DNA of 64,000 nt from Gemmatimonadota bacterium (lineage in GTDB: Bacteria; Latescibacterota; UBA2968; GCA-2709665), in assembly GCA_028873695.1 (NCBI GenBank), contig JAPPNU010000044.1, forward strand, positions 147,418-211,417, written 5' to 3'. The position numbers were made by a program, and so were the translations under genes. This document shows, in pieces, positions 42,046 through 50,698 of the stretch. The number at the start of each line of letters is the position of its first letter. The stretch's first letter is position 1. Under the pieces are notes generated by a model. That model saw nothing but the letters and a program-made list of their open reading frames with translations. It was not told where the DNA came from and did not search any database.

Positions 42046-43842
42046 CTACTCCAGCTGAATCTTCGGCAGATAAGTTTTCCGATAGGCGCGATTCCACCAG
42101 TCGCCGGTCCGGCGTCTTTCTTCCGGGGTCGTGAAGCGATAGTCGTACAGTTGTCCGCGCAGGTACCTCGGGGGGCTGCCGGGAAAGGGGTTGCGCGCAA
42201 GCAGGCCGGTGACCGGGGGCGACCCTTCGAGGAGCCGTCGACAGAGCCGGACCATCCACGGACTCTGACGGTAATGGCCGAGGGCGGCGAACCACATCTG
42301 CCAGTCCAGGCGGGGCTGGTGCGGCGCAACTACCGGAGGCCGCCTTTCCGGATCGCCCGGTTTGCAGCGGAATTCGTACGGCAGCCAGGTCTCGCCGTCC
42401 CTGCTGCCTTCGAGGATGATTTCCGGCCGTCGCGTGGTCATCACCTGGAAGAGCCCGTAGGTGTTCACGACGTTGTAAGGGGCCACGGCGCGGTTGAGAG
42501 CATCCACGCCCCGTGGCCACGGAACCTTCAGGCGCAGGCTGAAGGTGCAGAGATACACGAGACTCAGCATCACGACGACAGCGGCAAGAGGCACCGCTGC
42601 CAGCCCTTGTATGGACCCTGCGTATCTTCTTTCGCGACAGATCGGAGTTCTGAGCCGTTTCGGCCACGTTGCGTCGTCGACCAGCCAAAGACAGAGCGCC
42701 GTCGCTAGCAGATTGAAGAACGTGTAGTTGCCGGTGAGCGCGATCCCGGCTTGCAGGCCGACAAGCAGCGCACAGGCCGCAATCCGGGGGCGTCGGGGCG
42801 CGAAGATGAAGAAGGGCGCCGCCAGTTCGATGGCGAACATGATACCCGCGGAGACGACGTGGATGCCGTCCGGTAGATAATGGGCGTACCAGGCCAGCGG
42901 ATTGGGAAGGGGTTGGGTCTGGTAGTGGTAGGTGAGTGCGCTCAGATCCCGCCAGGTTGCGTCGCCGCTGGTGAGTTTGACCACGCCGGAGGCGAACATG
43001 AAGCGAAACAGCAGCCAGCGATAAAGCCAGGCGACGAGTCGCGACGGCGTAATGGCGCCTCGACCCGTCGGAAGTCCCCACGGCGCCAGAAAAACGGCCA
43101 GCAGACCGGCTTCGAGGAGCAGCACGTCCCATTGAAACGAAAAAAAGGGGCCGCCGGTCGTGACAATGGAAAGATATCCGATCCACAGGAGCAGAAAAAA
43201 CAGGCCGCATGCCGGAACGATCGCGGCGACGCCGGCGAGCAGCGTACCGGCGCCGCAGAGGACGTGGATGAAGGTATCGCTCTGATCGAACCAGAACAAC
43301 GTCGGGTACCGGAGCGGGTGGCCCTTTTCCGCGGCCAGTCGAAGGGATTCTTCGATCGGCAGGATGCCCTGTGCGCCGATGAGGCCGTGCGCCTGCACCC
43401 AGAACGACAGGAAAGCGATCAGGTAGATTACGGCCAGGCCGCGCAGGAACAGATCGGCGGAAGTCCGGTACGTGGGCCGGCGGAGGTCCTGTCCCCAGAG
43501 CCATCGGCTGACCGTCGACGCCGTCTTCCGGTTATGTGCAACAAACCGGTAAGCGGCTTCCGCGGCGCCGGCAAACCAGGGCAGGCGGCTGTAAGCCCAC
43601 CACAGCAGCTTGCCCGCCGGCCCGGTGAACGCGAGTGCGAAAAGTGCAGCCCTGGCGCCGCTGTAGACTTCGCCGTCCGGACCGATCCACTGGACGGCGT
43701 TTTCAAATTGCTCCGGGGATATCTGGGGAAACCGGTGGCCCACCTCCTGTGAGGGCGCGTACGAGACCCTATCACCGGCGGCGGCGCGAATGCGGTCCAC
43801 CCAGCGCGCGCAGAAGCCGCAGTTGCCGTCGTAGACAAGCAT
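42046..43842 (-). CDS. DCC thioredoxin-like domain fused to lipase maturation factor (LMF1-like)
   Basis: The 598-residue protein starts with a DUF393/DCC domain (MLVYDGNCGFCARWVDRIR, redox-type CGFC, about residues 1-110). A long membrane part follows with about eight segments (IYLIAFLSFWVQAHG, CGLFFLLLWIGYLS, LFNLLATALCLWLV). The last 150 residues are soluble: GLFQVMTTRRPEIILEG, SRDGETWLPYEFRCKPGDPE and PHQPRLDWQMWFAALG, the signature of lipase maturation factor proteins. LMF1 helps lipases fold in the eukaryotic ER; the fused redox domain suggests help with disulfides. The DUF445 gene stops four bases upstream on the same strand, so both are probably one operon. Confidence 0.85.
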   Translation of the reverse strand: MLVYDGNCGFCARWVDRIRAAAGDRVSYAPSQEVGHRFPQISPEQFENAVQWIGPDGEVYSGARAALFALAFTGPAGKLLWWAYSRLPWFAGAAEAAYRFVAHNRKTASTVSRWLWGQDLRRPTYRTSADLFLRGLAVIYLIAFLSFWVQAHGLIGAQGILPIEESLRLAAEKGHPLRYPTLFWFDQSDTFIHVLCGAGTLLAGVAAIVPACGLFFLLLWIGYLSIVTTGGPFFSFQWDVLLLEAGLLAVFLAPWGLPTGRGAITPSRLVAWLYRWLLFRFMFASGVVKLTSGDATWRDLSALTYHYQTQPLPNPLAWYAHYLPDGIHVVSAGIMFAIELAAPFFIFAPRRPRIAACALLVGLQAGIALTGNYTFFNLLATALCLWLVDDATWPKRLRTPICRERRYAGSIQGLAAVPLAAVVVMLSLVYLCTFSLRLKVPWPRGVDALNRAVAPYNVVNTYGLFQVMTTRRPEIILEGSRDGETWLPYEFRCKPGDPERRPPVVAPHQPRLDWQMWFAALGHYRQSPWMVRLCRRLLEGSPPVTGLLARNPFPGSPPRYLRGQLYDYRFTTPEERRRTGDWWNRAYRKTYLPKIQLE

Positions 43843-43846
43843 CGGA

Positions 43847-44554
43847 TTACCGTACGAGACTGGCGATGAGTCCGAGGAAACCGCCGAAGACGCCGCCCCA
43901 GACCACGAGCCAGCCGAGGTGTTCGCGGATCATCTCCTGTACGATCCGTTTGACCATCTGGGGCGTGAGTTCCTCCAGCCGGCGTGTGACAATGGTTTCC
44001 GCTCTGGATACCAGGGCTTCCCCGGCCAGACCGCCTTGCAGGCCGGCCGTCATGGCGTCCCTGAAGGTGGTTGAGAGCAGCATGTTGCGGAGTTCCTCCT
44101 TCATCTTGGACTTGAAGGGGTCGCGCAACGGTTCGAGCGCTCTTGCGCCGCCCACGATACCGAGCATGCCGCCGAACGGCGAGGCGAGTACGACGTCGAC
44201 GAAACCGGCGTAGATGCGGTCGTAGTCAACGGCGGAGACGACGGGACCGGGATTGAAGGGTTCGTCCCGGGTGTCCGCGGCGAGAAATTCCTCCACCTTC
44301 TCCCGCGTGAAGAACTGTTCCATGATGAGCGTTCGAATGCCGGCCTTGAACTCCTTGAAGCGGGCGGGGACCACCCCGGACCCGTAAAGACCCGGCACTT
44401 TTTCGAAGAGCATGTGTACGGCCAGCCAGTTCGTAAACGCGCCCGAGGTTGCAAATAGGCCTACCGTCAGGATCTGGTCCCGATATACCGGGCTGACCGC
44501 GCCCGCGCCGACAACCGCGAGCGATATGAGATTTGTCAGAAGGCTCTTGTTCAT
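43847..44554 (-). CDS. DUF445 family membrane protein
   Basis: The 235-residue protein fits the DUF445 family. It has an N-terminal membrane segment (LISLAVVGAGAVSPV), FATSGAFTNWLAVHMLFEKVPG, which is the diagnostic block, and GVVPARFKEFKAGIRTL. A C-terminal membrane segment LGWLVVWGGVFGGFLGLIASL anchors the other end. The middle forms long amphipathic helices. Its function is unknown; related proteins are thought to act at the cell envelope. It starts with ATG at 44554 and ends four bases before the DCC-lipase-maturation-factor gene. Confidence 0.85.
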   Translation of the reverse strand: MNKSLLTNLISLAVVGAGAVSPVYRDQILTVGLFATSGAFTNWLAVHMLFEKVPGLYGSGVVPARFKEFKAGIRTLIMEQFFTREKVEEFLAADTRDEPFNPGPVVSAVDYDRIYAGFVDVVLASPFGGMLGIVGGARALEPLRDPFKSKMKEELRNMLLSTTFRDAMTAGLQGGLAGEALVSRAETIVTRRLEELTPQMVKRIVQEMIREHLGWLVVWGGVFGGFLGLIASLVR

Positions 44555-44678
44555 TGAGTCACGCCTACATGGATGAATAGGAATATAACCTGGCGCGGTT
44601 TCGCTTTGCTCAGCCGCAGACGAATTGGCAACATAGAAAGCGTGCGCCCGTGTTATTTGCGAAGACCTCTCCCCCCGG

Positions 44679-44826
44679 CCCCCTCTCCTAAAGGAAAGGG
44701 GGAGGAAAGGCAGACGTTGTCTTATTTGTGTTTAATATACACTCTGACCGAAAAATACGATCTCCGTATTTTCGCAAATCCAGCCCATCGACCCGTCCAC
44801 GTTTCCCCCTTCCTTCAGGAAGGGGG
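44679..44826. repeat. Pair of C-rich palindromes with a terminator hairpin between
   Basis: CCCCCTCTCCT/AGGAAAGGGGG pairs at 44679-44702 and a perfect 10-bp stem CCCCCTTCCT/AGGAAGGGGG lies at 44805-44826. Their flanks resemble each other in inverted orientation (ACCTCTCCCC versus GGGGTAGGT), so the 44665-44840 block looks like a short non-coding element with inverted ends. The remaining part of the 295-bp gap holds no gene. Confidence 0.55.
44752..44772 (-). terminator. Terminator hairpin behind the glycosyltransferase gene
   Basis: On the minus strand AAAATACG, a five-base loop and CGTATTTT form a stem whose 3' arm ends in five T. It lies about 80 bp after the stop of the glycosyltransferase gene at 44850. 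Confidence 0.5.
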
Positions 44827-44849
44827 TCAGGGGGTAGGTCCCCAGCGCT

Positions 44850-45938
44850 TCAATCCCTCCCCGTAAACACATCCATGTATTGCGCGGTGGTTTTCTCCCA
44901 GGAGTACTCGGCGCGCACAAACGCCCGGACGCGCGTCCTCTCCCGCTCCTTGTCTTCGTCGGTAAGGTCCAGGTACCGGTGGATCCGTTCGACAAAGGCG
45001 GGATAGTCGCCGGGCGGGACGCCGAAGCCGCCGTCCCGCAGGCTCTCGCCAAGGGCATCCACGTCGAAATAGACCACTGGCAGGCCGGCGTACAGGCACT
45101 CCAGCGGGGCGATGCCGAATCCTTCCGCGTCGTGGGGAAGGTGGATGTTGGGCATCAGGAAGAGTTGCGCCTCCCGGCGAAGCATGGCCAGCGTGGGATC
45201 GTCCAGCCGGCCGAGAATAAAGACACGGTCTCCCAGGTTCAGGAATTCAACTGCGGCCCGGATACCGTCCTTCACGGGCCCGCTGCCGCTGATGAACAGA
45301 CGAATATCATCTCTCATCAGCGGGACGCCGGTCTCGATGAACTCGACCACGCCCTTCCGACGGACCTGCCGTCCGTAGTTCAGGAGAACCGGATTCTCGC
45401 GGAGGTCGAGGCCGTGAACCTTCTCGAAGCGGTCTCTCAGGCGTTGATGGTCATCGTCGTCCGGGATGACCGCCTGGATCCCCTGGTAGATGACGCGCGT
45501 CTTTTCCGCCGGCAATCCGTTACGGACGGCGAGCGTCGACGTGGCGCGGCTGACCATAACGGTCCGGTCGCACGCGCGTGCGCCGGCCAGCATCAGATGG
45601 CTGAAGAATCCGCGCCGGAACGTCAGCTCGGCGCCGTGGACGGTCACGACGAACCGGGCCGGCGTGAAAGGGCGCAGAAAGGGCGCCAGGGCGGCGGTGA
45701 CCCCGTCCATGAAGAAAAGCGCACCGGGACGGTGACGGAGAATGTGATAGACGGCCGCGCAGAACGCGTAGGGCATGAACCAGGCCAGGTGGAATATCGG
45801 GTCCTTGCCCAGGGCCACGAGCGTCACGGGACATTGCCGGCGAAGCCTGGTATGGAGTTCTCTTGCGTAGGTCTGAATGCCGCCGACCGAGGGTGGGTAA
45901 CGCCGGGCGAGAAACAGGATTCGTGGGTTTGAATTCAT
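44850..45938 (-). CDS. Glycosyltransferase family 4
   Basis: The 362-residue protein starts MNSNPRILFLARRYPPSVGG, a typical family 4 start. VTVHGAELTFRRGFF is the N-terminal acceptor side. LLNYGRQVRRKGVVEFIE, LFISGSGPVKDGIRAAVEF and AEGFGIAPLECLYAGLPVVYFD form the nucleotide-sugar site with the EX7E-like pattern. It probably transfers a hexose or mannose in surface-glycan synthesis at the inner membrane. The ATG at 45938 gives the natural start; the frame is open to 45980. It stands alone between two element-rich gaps. Confidence 0.85.
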   Translation of the reverse strand: MNSNPRILFLARRYPPSVGGIQTYARELHTRLRRQCPVTLVALGKDPIFHLAWFMPYAFCAAVYHILRHRPGALFFMDGVTAALAPFLRPFTPARFVVTVHGAELTFRRGFFSHLMLAGARACDRTVMVSRATSTLAVRNGLPAEKTRVIYQGIQAVIPDDDDHQRLRDRFEKVHGLDLRENPVLLNYGRQVRRKGVVEFIETGVPLMRDDIRLFISGSGPVKDGIRAAVEFLNLGDRVFILGRLDDPTLAMLRREAQLFLMPNIHLPHDAEGFGIAPLECLYAGLPVVYFDVDALGESLRDGGFGVPPGDYPAFVERIHRYLDLTDEDKERERTRVRAFVRAEYSWEKTTAQYMDVFTGRD

Positions 45939-46164
45939 GGTTGGCCCGTATTTGCGGCACGCGTCCAGCAGAATCAGCAATATGGAATTCGCGATAACTG
46001 TGCTATGATATGGGCCTTATCCGGTTTCCTGCAAGGGATTTCGACGGAGGGCGCGGCCCCCGGCGCTCGGTTCTCCACCGCCCTGGGCCCGTCCGCCGAC
46101 GCCTGGATTCCGGTCGATTCCGGCCATCCAGGCTCGGTCCGCACGTGAAGGGGACTTTTGTGTC

Positions 46165-46192
46165 TTGACGCGCGCGGCCGTGAAATTATCTT
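46165..46192 (+). promoter_or_regulatory. Possible promoter for the redoxin-2OG-oxygenase fusion gene
   Basis: TTGACG (46165-46170) and TATCTT (46187-46192) are 16 bp apart. The transcript would carry a leader of about 400 bases with the repeat at 46275 and the octamer array at 46424. The rest of the 45939-46605 gap has no gene. Confidence 0.35.
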
Positions 46193-46274
46193 TTGACCCC
46201 TTGTAATTCCAAAGGTTTTAAGTCCACTCCTTTAGCAATTGGCGGGCGCAGAACCCGGATTTCGGTTGGACGCG

Positions 46275-46312
46275 GCAGCCGCGCGAAGACCGCTGGTAGT
46301 TTTAAGACAGTT
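46275..46312 (+). repeat. Leader repeat, copy B (other copy at 15003)
   Basis: It begins GCAGCCGCGCGAAGAC and agrees with 15003-15040 at about 32 of 38 bases in the same orientation. It lies about 295 bp before a 2OG-oxygenase-type gene, as copy A lies before PhyH 1. Confidence 0.55.
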
Positions 46313-46423
46313 GTCGTGCCCCGCATGGGGAACCCACTATGACAAAATTCTTGCATTGCCAGGCTGACGTGCAACGTTGTGGTTTTGGACCTCTTGTGGC
46401 AATGGATCTCATCCACGGATTTT

Positions 46424-46575
46424 TCGTAATTTTGTTTTTCGTAGTCTCGTAGTCTCGTAGTCTCGTAGTCTCGTCGTCTCGTAGTCTCGTCGTTTCGTCG
46501 TTTCGTATTCTCGTAGTTTCGCCTTTTCGTCCATTCGTATTCTCGTTTATTCGTAGTTTCGCCCTTTTCGTAGTA
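46424..46575 (+). repeat. Octanucleotide tandem array (TCGTAGTC type)
   Basis: Sixteen 8-bp units in perfect phase run from 46439 to 46566. The first four and the sixth are TCGTAGTC; later ones vary (TCGTCGTT, TCGTATTC, TCGCCTTT) but always begin TCG. A further near-unit lies on each side. The array ends 30 bp before the start codon of the next gene, so it would be transcribed in its leader. No spacers exist, so it is not CRISPR. Confidence 0.9.
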
Positions 46576-46605
46576 AATCTTCTTCTGTTTTGGGACAGGT
46601 GTGAG

Positions 46606-47628
46606 ATGAAGTCAGAAACACAGGGACTGGAAAGAGGCGAGCGGGCAACGGACTTCGTGCTTCCGCTGTCGCCGGACGGCACGCCGACCCGGTTCTATTC
46701 GAAGGCGGGCGGTATACCCACGTTGCTGCTTTTTGCCCGGGGCGGCGATGAACGGCTTCCGGTATTCTCGGCTGAGCTGGACGGACGGGACGTGGACATC
46801 CTGTTGGTCATGGCGAATGTTACAGGGCCGGATCCGCGGTGGCCGCACCCGGTCTTCGTGGATGCGAAGGGCGCGGTACGTTCCGCGTACCGGATCCCGG
46901 ATTCCGGATCATCCATCGTGTTCGTGCTGGATTCGAATCTGCGTGTGCTTGCGTCAATACCGCTGGATGAAGCCCGGAATGCCGTGCGCAAGGTGCGAAA
47001 CGTGCTGGATTCGAACCGCGCCGGGATCGAACCCCGGGTCGTCGACACGCAGGCGCCGGTTCTGCTGATTCCCAATGTGCTCGATCCCGAGATCTGCAAC
47101 TTTCTGATGCAGGTGTGGGAAAACAGGGGCAACGTTGAAACCGGCGTGGAGCAATCGCGGGGCGAGGTGCGGGGCGAGCGGATCGACGTGGAACAAAAGA
47201 GCCGGAGGGACCACGTCGTAGAAGACGACAAACTGGTTCGACTGCTTTCGTCCACGATCGGCCGCAGGATCCTGCCGGAACTGCACCGCGCATTCGCGTA
47301 CCGCGCCACCCGGTTTGAAGGCTTCAAGATTGCCTGCTACGACGCCGAGTCCGGTGGGTTTTTTCACGCTCACCGGGACAATCTCAGCCCGTCGACAGCT
47401 CACCGCAGGTTTGCGCTGACGTTGAACCTGAACGATCCGTATACCGGCGGGTGCCTGCGGTTTCCGGAATTCGGCCCCCATCTCTACAGGCCGGGGGCCG
47501 GCGGAGCGGTGGTGTTTTCCTGTTCGCACCTGCACGAGGTCACGGAGGTAACGTCCGGGCGCCGGTTCGCCCTGCTTTCTTTCCTGTTCGGTGATGAGGG
47601 GATTCGCGCCGGGCAGCGCTCGCCTTGA
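46606..47628 (+). CDS. Redoxin-like domain fused to a 2OG-Fe(II) oxygenase (prolyl 4-hydroxylase type)
   Basis: The 340-residue protein has a peroxiredoxin-like N-terminal third (GERATDFVLPLSPDGTPTRF, IPTLLLFARGGDERLP, PHPVFVDAKGAVRSAYRI). The position of the peroxidatic cysteine is occupied by non-cysteine residues, so that domain is probably structural or binding only. The C-terminal part is a prolyl-hydroxylase-like oxygenase: GGFFHAHRDNLSPSTAHRRF carries H-x-D, FSCSHLHEVTEVTSGRRFAL the third His and the 2-oxoglutarate Arg. It may hydroxylate a protein or peptide. AGGTGTGAG lies right before the ATG. The long repeat-filled leader is unusual. Confidence 0.8.
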   Translation: MKSETQGLERGERATDFVLPLSPDGTPTRFYSKAGGIPTLLLFARGGDERLPVFSAELDGRDVDILLVMANVTGPDPRWPHPVFVDAKGAVRSAYRIPDSGSSIVFVLDSNLRVLASIPLDEARNAVRKVRNVLDSNRAGIEPRVVDTQAPVLLIPNVLDPEICNFLMQVWENRGNVETGVEQSRGEVRGERIDVEQKSRRDHVVEDDKLVRLLSSTIGRRILPELHRAFAYRATRFEGFKIACYDAESGGFFHAHRDNLSPSTAHRRFALTLNLNDPYTGGCLRFPEFGPHLYRPGAGGAVVFSCSHLHEVTEVTSGRRFALLSFLFGDEGIRAGQRSP

Positions 47629-47650
47629 CGCCCGGGGCGGGCAATGCGCA

Positions 47651-49570
47651 TCACCAGGTGTGTACCATCTTCCCGTCGCCCGGAAACCAGATCGCATCGG
47701 TGAGCGTCGAGACGCCAACGCCCAGGGTATAGCCGATCAGCAATCCCACGAAAAACGGCTGAAAGCTCCGGTAGAGCGCGATGCCGCCGAACCGGAGTAC
47801 CAGGGATTTGAATGCCCACACGAGAAACACGGTAAAGGCCGTGACCCTCACGGGGAACGCGTAGCCGACCGTGAATCCGACGGGGTGCAGCGGCCACCAC
47901 GGAAAGCGCAGGCGGAGGATTCCCAGGAGCAGGGTACCCAGCACGCCGGCTCCGATGAATGCGAGTTCCGTTCCCGTAAACGTGGGCGGCGCCCCAGCCC
48001 ACGTGACCACGCGATTGAACATGCGAAGGCCGTAGCCGCCGAAAACATAGACGTGCCGGATATTCGCCGCGCCCGTGGCGCCGTAGCAGAGGTTGAGGGT
48101 GTAGGCGATCGACGCCGCGAAACCGGCCACGAAGGCGGCACAGAGCGCGCCGGTCACGCGGAACCGGTTCCAACGAAAGCTGTGTTGGATTCGAGCCACG
48201 TGTACGAGTGACGGCAGGATGTACTGCCGGTGGCTTTCAACGACGTTGGCCGACAGGGCCAGGCCCACGTGGTCGCCGGTCTGAACGTGCGTGCCCAGCA
48301 TCGCGGCAGTGAGCGCCTGGGTGCGCTGCGGTGTTTCGATGTAGACCAGGCCTGTTTCGGCCACAATCTTGGACAGTCCGAGAAAAAAGATGAAAAGCAG
48401 CCCGAGTTGGACGGTTACGGCCAGGAATGAAATGCCCAGTGCGTGGAGCCAGGCCGCCGAATAGGCCAGGGATACCAGCAGACCGACGACGGCGGCGCGG
48501 TAGGACAGTAACTCGTCCCCGTCGTCCATGTCCGGCTGCTTCCGCCAGGCGCTTCGAAACACGCCGGCGACGTGCTTTCGGGCTATGAAGAGACCCAGAA
48601 GCACGAGCGCGACGAAACCGCCCGCCTGTTGCAGCAGAACGCCGCCGTGGTATTCGCTGCTGACGGTAATGCCGAGGCGGTTGGTCAGTCCGATCTCAAG
48701 GAGCGATAGCACATGGAAGAGCCAGACGGATAGCAGCACCTCCAGGTTCGTGAGGTAGCCGAATGCCGCGACCACGAAGTTGAATTTGATCTGCAGCGGC
48801 GGGAAGTCGTGGCCGAACGTCAGGGCGCTCGAATACGTGGGGCCGAGCGGAATGTAGGGTACCCTGTGAGAGAAGCGCGGAAGCACGTTCCACGTGAGTA
48901 CGAAGATGCCGATAGCGAAGCCGGCCCAGAAGCGGCGGTTGTTGAAGAGAGGGATGGCGCCCGTCCCGGGATCGGATATCATCATCAGCGGCAGCCGGGC
49001 CAGGGGAAAGACGATCCGTTCGTGTTCCACCCACTGCTTGCGGAGGATCACGGCGATGCAGAGGCAGGCGATAAAGAGTGCGAACAGCAGGGTGAACCAC
49101 CAGAACAGGGGCGCCAGCCAGACCTCCCAGGGAATGGGCTGGCCTCCGGGCAGCCCTTCCCACAGGTGGGTGATAGCGCCGTTCCGGTCTTCGGGGATGG
49201 ACCAGGTCCGCAGGTGTTCGGTGACATAGTCACCCCACCGGTTTTCGGGCGTGGCCTTGTAATACGGGGTGGCGAGGACGGCGACAAGACGCCCGGCAAT
49301 GTTCTTCGTCGGAAATGCGCTGCCGATGAAACCCATACACAGGATCAGGCCCAGTTCCCGGGCGTTAAGCGACCAGAGCGGACGGAAGTACTGCAGGACC
49401 CGGTTTACGAGGAAGAGGAGAAGGAACGGCAGCCAGAGGGACATCGGAAGGTGGCCCAGGGAGACCCGGGAAGCCCGAAGGCGGTAGGTGGTGTCTGTAG
49501 CGAAGAGGCAGATGATAACCGTAAGCGCAAGGCCGATGAGGATGGACCGGCGGCTGACAATATTCGCCAT
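47651..49570 (-). CDS. DUF6785/DUF6784-type polytopic membrane protein
   Basis: The 639-residue protein has about 14 membrane segments, from SILIGLALTVIICLFATDTTYR at the start to PFFVGLLIGYTLGVGVSTLTDAIWFPG at the end. The conserved charged block NARELGLILCMGFIGSAFP and EHERIVFPLARLPLMM are features of this family, which resembles oligopeptide-type transporters and is common in Latescibacteria/Verrucomicrobia-like genomes. No transported substrate is known. The start ATG is at 49570. It converges on the redoxin-2OG fusion gene with 22 bp between the stops. Confidence 0.8.
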   Translation of the reverse strand: MANIVSRRSILIGLALTVIICLFATDTTYRLRASRVSLGHLPMSLWLPFLLLFLVNRVLQYFRPLWSLNARELGLILCMGFIGSAFPTKNIAGRLVAVLATPYYKATPENRWGDYVTEHLRTWSIPEDRNGAITHLWEGLPGGQPIPWEVWLAPLFWWFTLLFALFIACLCIAVILRKQWVEHERIVFPLARLPLMMISDPGTGAIPLFNNRRFWAGFAIGIFVLTWNVLPRFSHRVPYIPLGPTYSSALTFGHDFPPLQIKFNFVVAAFGYLTNLEVLLSVWLFHVLSLLEIGLTNRLGITVSSEYHGGVLLQQAGGFVALVLLGLFIARKHVAGVFRSAWRKQPDMDDGDELLSYRAAVVGLLVSLAYSAAWLHALGISFLAVTVQLGLLFIFFLGLSKIVAETGLVYIETPQRTQALTAAMLGTHVQTGDHVGLALSANVVESHRQYILPSLVHVARIQHSFRWNRFRVTGALCAAFVAGFAASIAYTLNLCYGATGAANIRHVYVFGGYGLRMFNRVVTWAGAPPTFTGTELAFIGAGVLGTLLLGILRLRFPWWPLHPVGFTVGYAFPVRVTAFTVFLVWAFKSLVLRFGGIALYRSFQPFFVGLLIGYTLGVGVSTLTDAIWFPGDGKMVHTW

Positions 49571-49785
49571 GGAGGGGGACCCGGGCTCCTGCGCGAGGTT
49601 TCGAGGACGGGGCGTCTGTGCGATTCACACGCGGAATCGTCGCCAGGCTGTTGCGTACGGGGTTGGAAGTGGCGATAATATGAGGCGTACGGACCGGGGT
49701 GTCAACGGGTGAATGGAAAGACTTTCCCGGGCGCGTCCGGTCCCTTGCGGGTCGCCGCGCGCGGAAAGGGTCCGCCGGAGGGTGC

Positions 49786-50649
49786 GTGTCCGAAATCGAG
49801 AAAAGCCTTCGTATCCGTCAGATGGCGCCGGCAGACGTCGCGACGGGTATGCGTTTCAAGACGCTGGCCGGCTGGAATCAGGTCGAACGGGACTGGCATC
49901 GCTTTCTGGCGCTTTCGCCCGACGGCTGTTTTGTCGCCGAGATCGGAGACGAAGCGGCCGGCACCGTGGTGACGGTAACGTTCAGCGGGGTCTGCGGCTG
50001 GGTCGCGATGGTGCTGGTGCCGCCCGCGCGCAGGCGGCAGGGCATTGGCACGGCGATGCTTCGGCACGGGATTGCCCACCTGCAGGACAGCGGCGTGGAT
50101 ACCATCAAGCTGGACGCAACGCCCATGGGCCGGCAGGTGTACGTACCATTGGGATTTCGGGACGAATACGGGTTGGAGCGCCGGGAGGGGGTCGCACAGG
50201 CGTGCCTGTGGACGGGGGTGCGCGCGATGCGGGAGTCGGACCTGGAAGAGGTGATTGAATTCGATACACCCCGCTTCGGCGTTTGTCGGGAGGGTCTGCT
50301 GAGGCATCTCTACCGGGATTCAGGAGGCTTGTGCGGCCTGTACCCCGGAACGGACAGCGCGATCGAGGGATACGTGATGGCCAGACCCGGCAGCAACGCC
50401 TTTCAGATCGGACCGCTGGTCGCGGCGCACGAGCGGGCGGGCAGGTCGCTGTTCTGCTGGGCGCTGGACAGGCTGGCGGGGAAACCGGTTTTCTTCGACG
50501 TGCCGCTGGAAAATCCGCATGGGACGGGGCTGGCCGGGGAATTCGGGTTTTCCGTGCAGCGGGGATTTACGCGAATGTACCTCGGCGCGAAACCCTACGG
50601 GGGTTTTCCCCGGCGGGTATATGCCACTTCAGGGCCGGAAAAGGGATAG
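49786..50649 (+). CDS. GNAT-family N-acetyltransferase with second GNAT-like half
   Basis: The 287-residue protein has an acetyl-CoA site VAMVLVPPARRRQGIGTAMLRHG (R/QxxGxG/A type) in the N-terminal half and MGRQVYVPLGFRDEYGLER after it. The C-terminal half (DSAIEGYVMARPGSNAFQIGPLVA) is the Acetyltransf_18-like second domain seen in YitH-type proteins. It may acetylate a small amine or antibiotic-like compound. The GTG at 49786 follows GGAGGG by about five bases and gives the natural start; the frame is open to 49699. It is followed at 49 bp by pdxA. Confidence 0.8.
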   Translation: MSEIEKSLRIRQMAPADVATGMRFKTLAGWNQVERDWHRFLALSPDGCFVAEIGDEAAGTVVTVTFSGVCGWVAMVLVPPARRRQGIGTAMLRHGIAHLQDSGVDTIKLDATPMGRQVYVPLGFRDEYGLERREGVAQACLWTGVRAMRESDLEEVIEFDTPRFGVCREGLLRHLYRDSGGLCGLYPGTDSAIEGYVMARPGSNAFQIGPLVAAHERAGRSLFCWALDRLAGKPVFFDVPLENPHGTGLAGEFGFSVQRGFTRMYLGAKPYGGFPRRVYATSGPEKG

Positions 50650-50698
50650 ACGCAGGGGCCGATCGCGGCATCCGGGCAGCCTGTGAGAGGGTGAAACG

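Noticed and set aside
46424..46575. CRISPR array
   Set aside because: Units are 8 bp without spacers; no cas genes are present.
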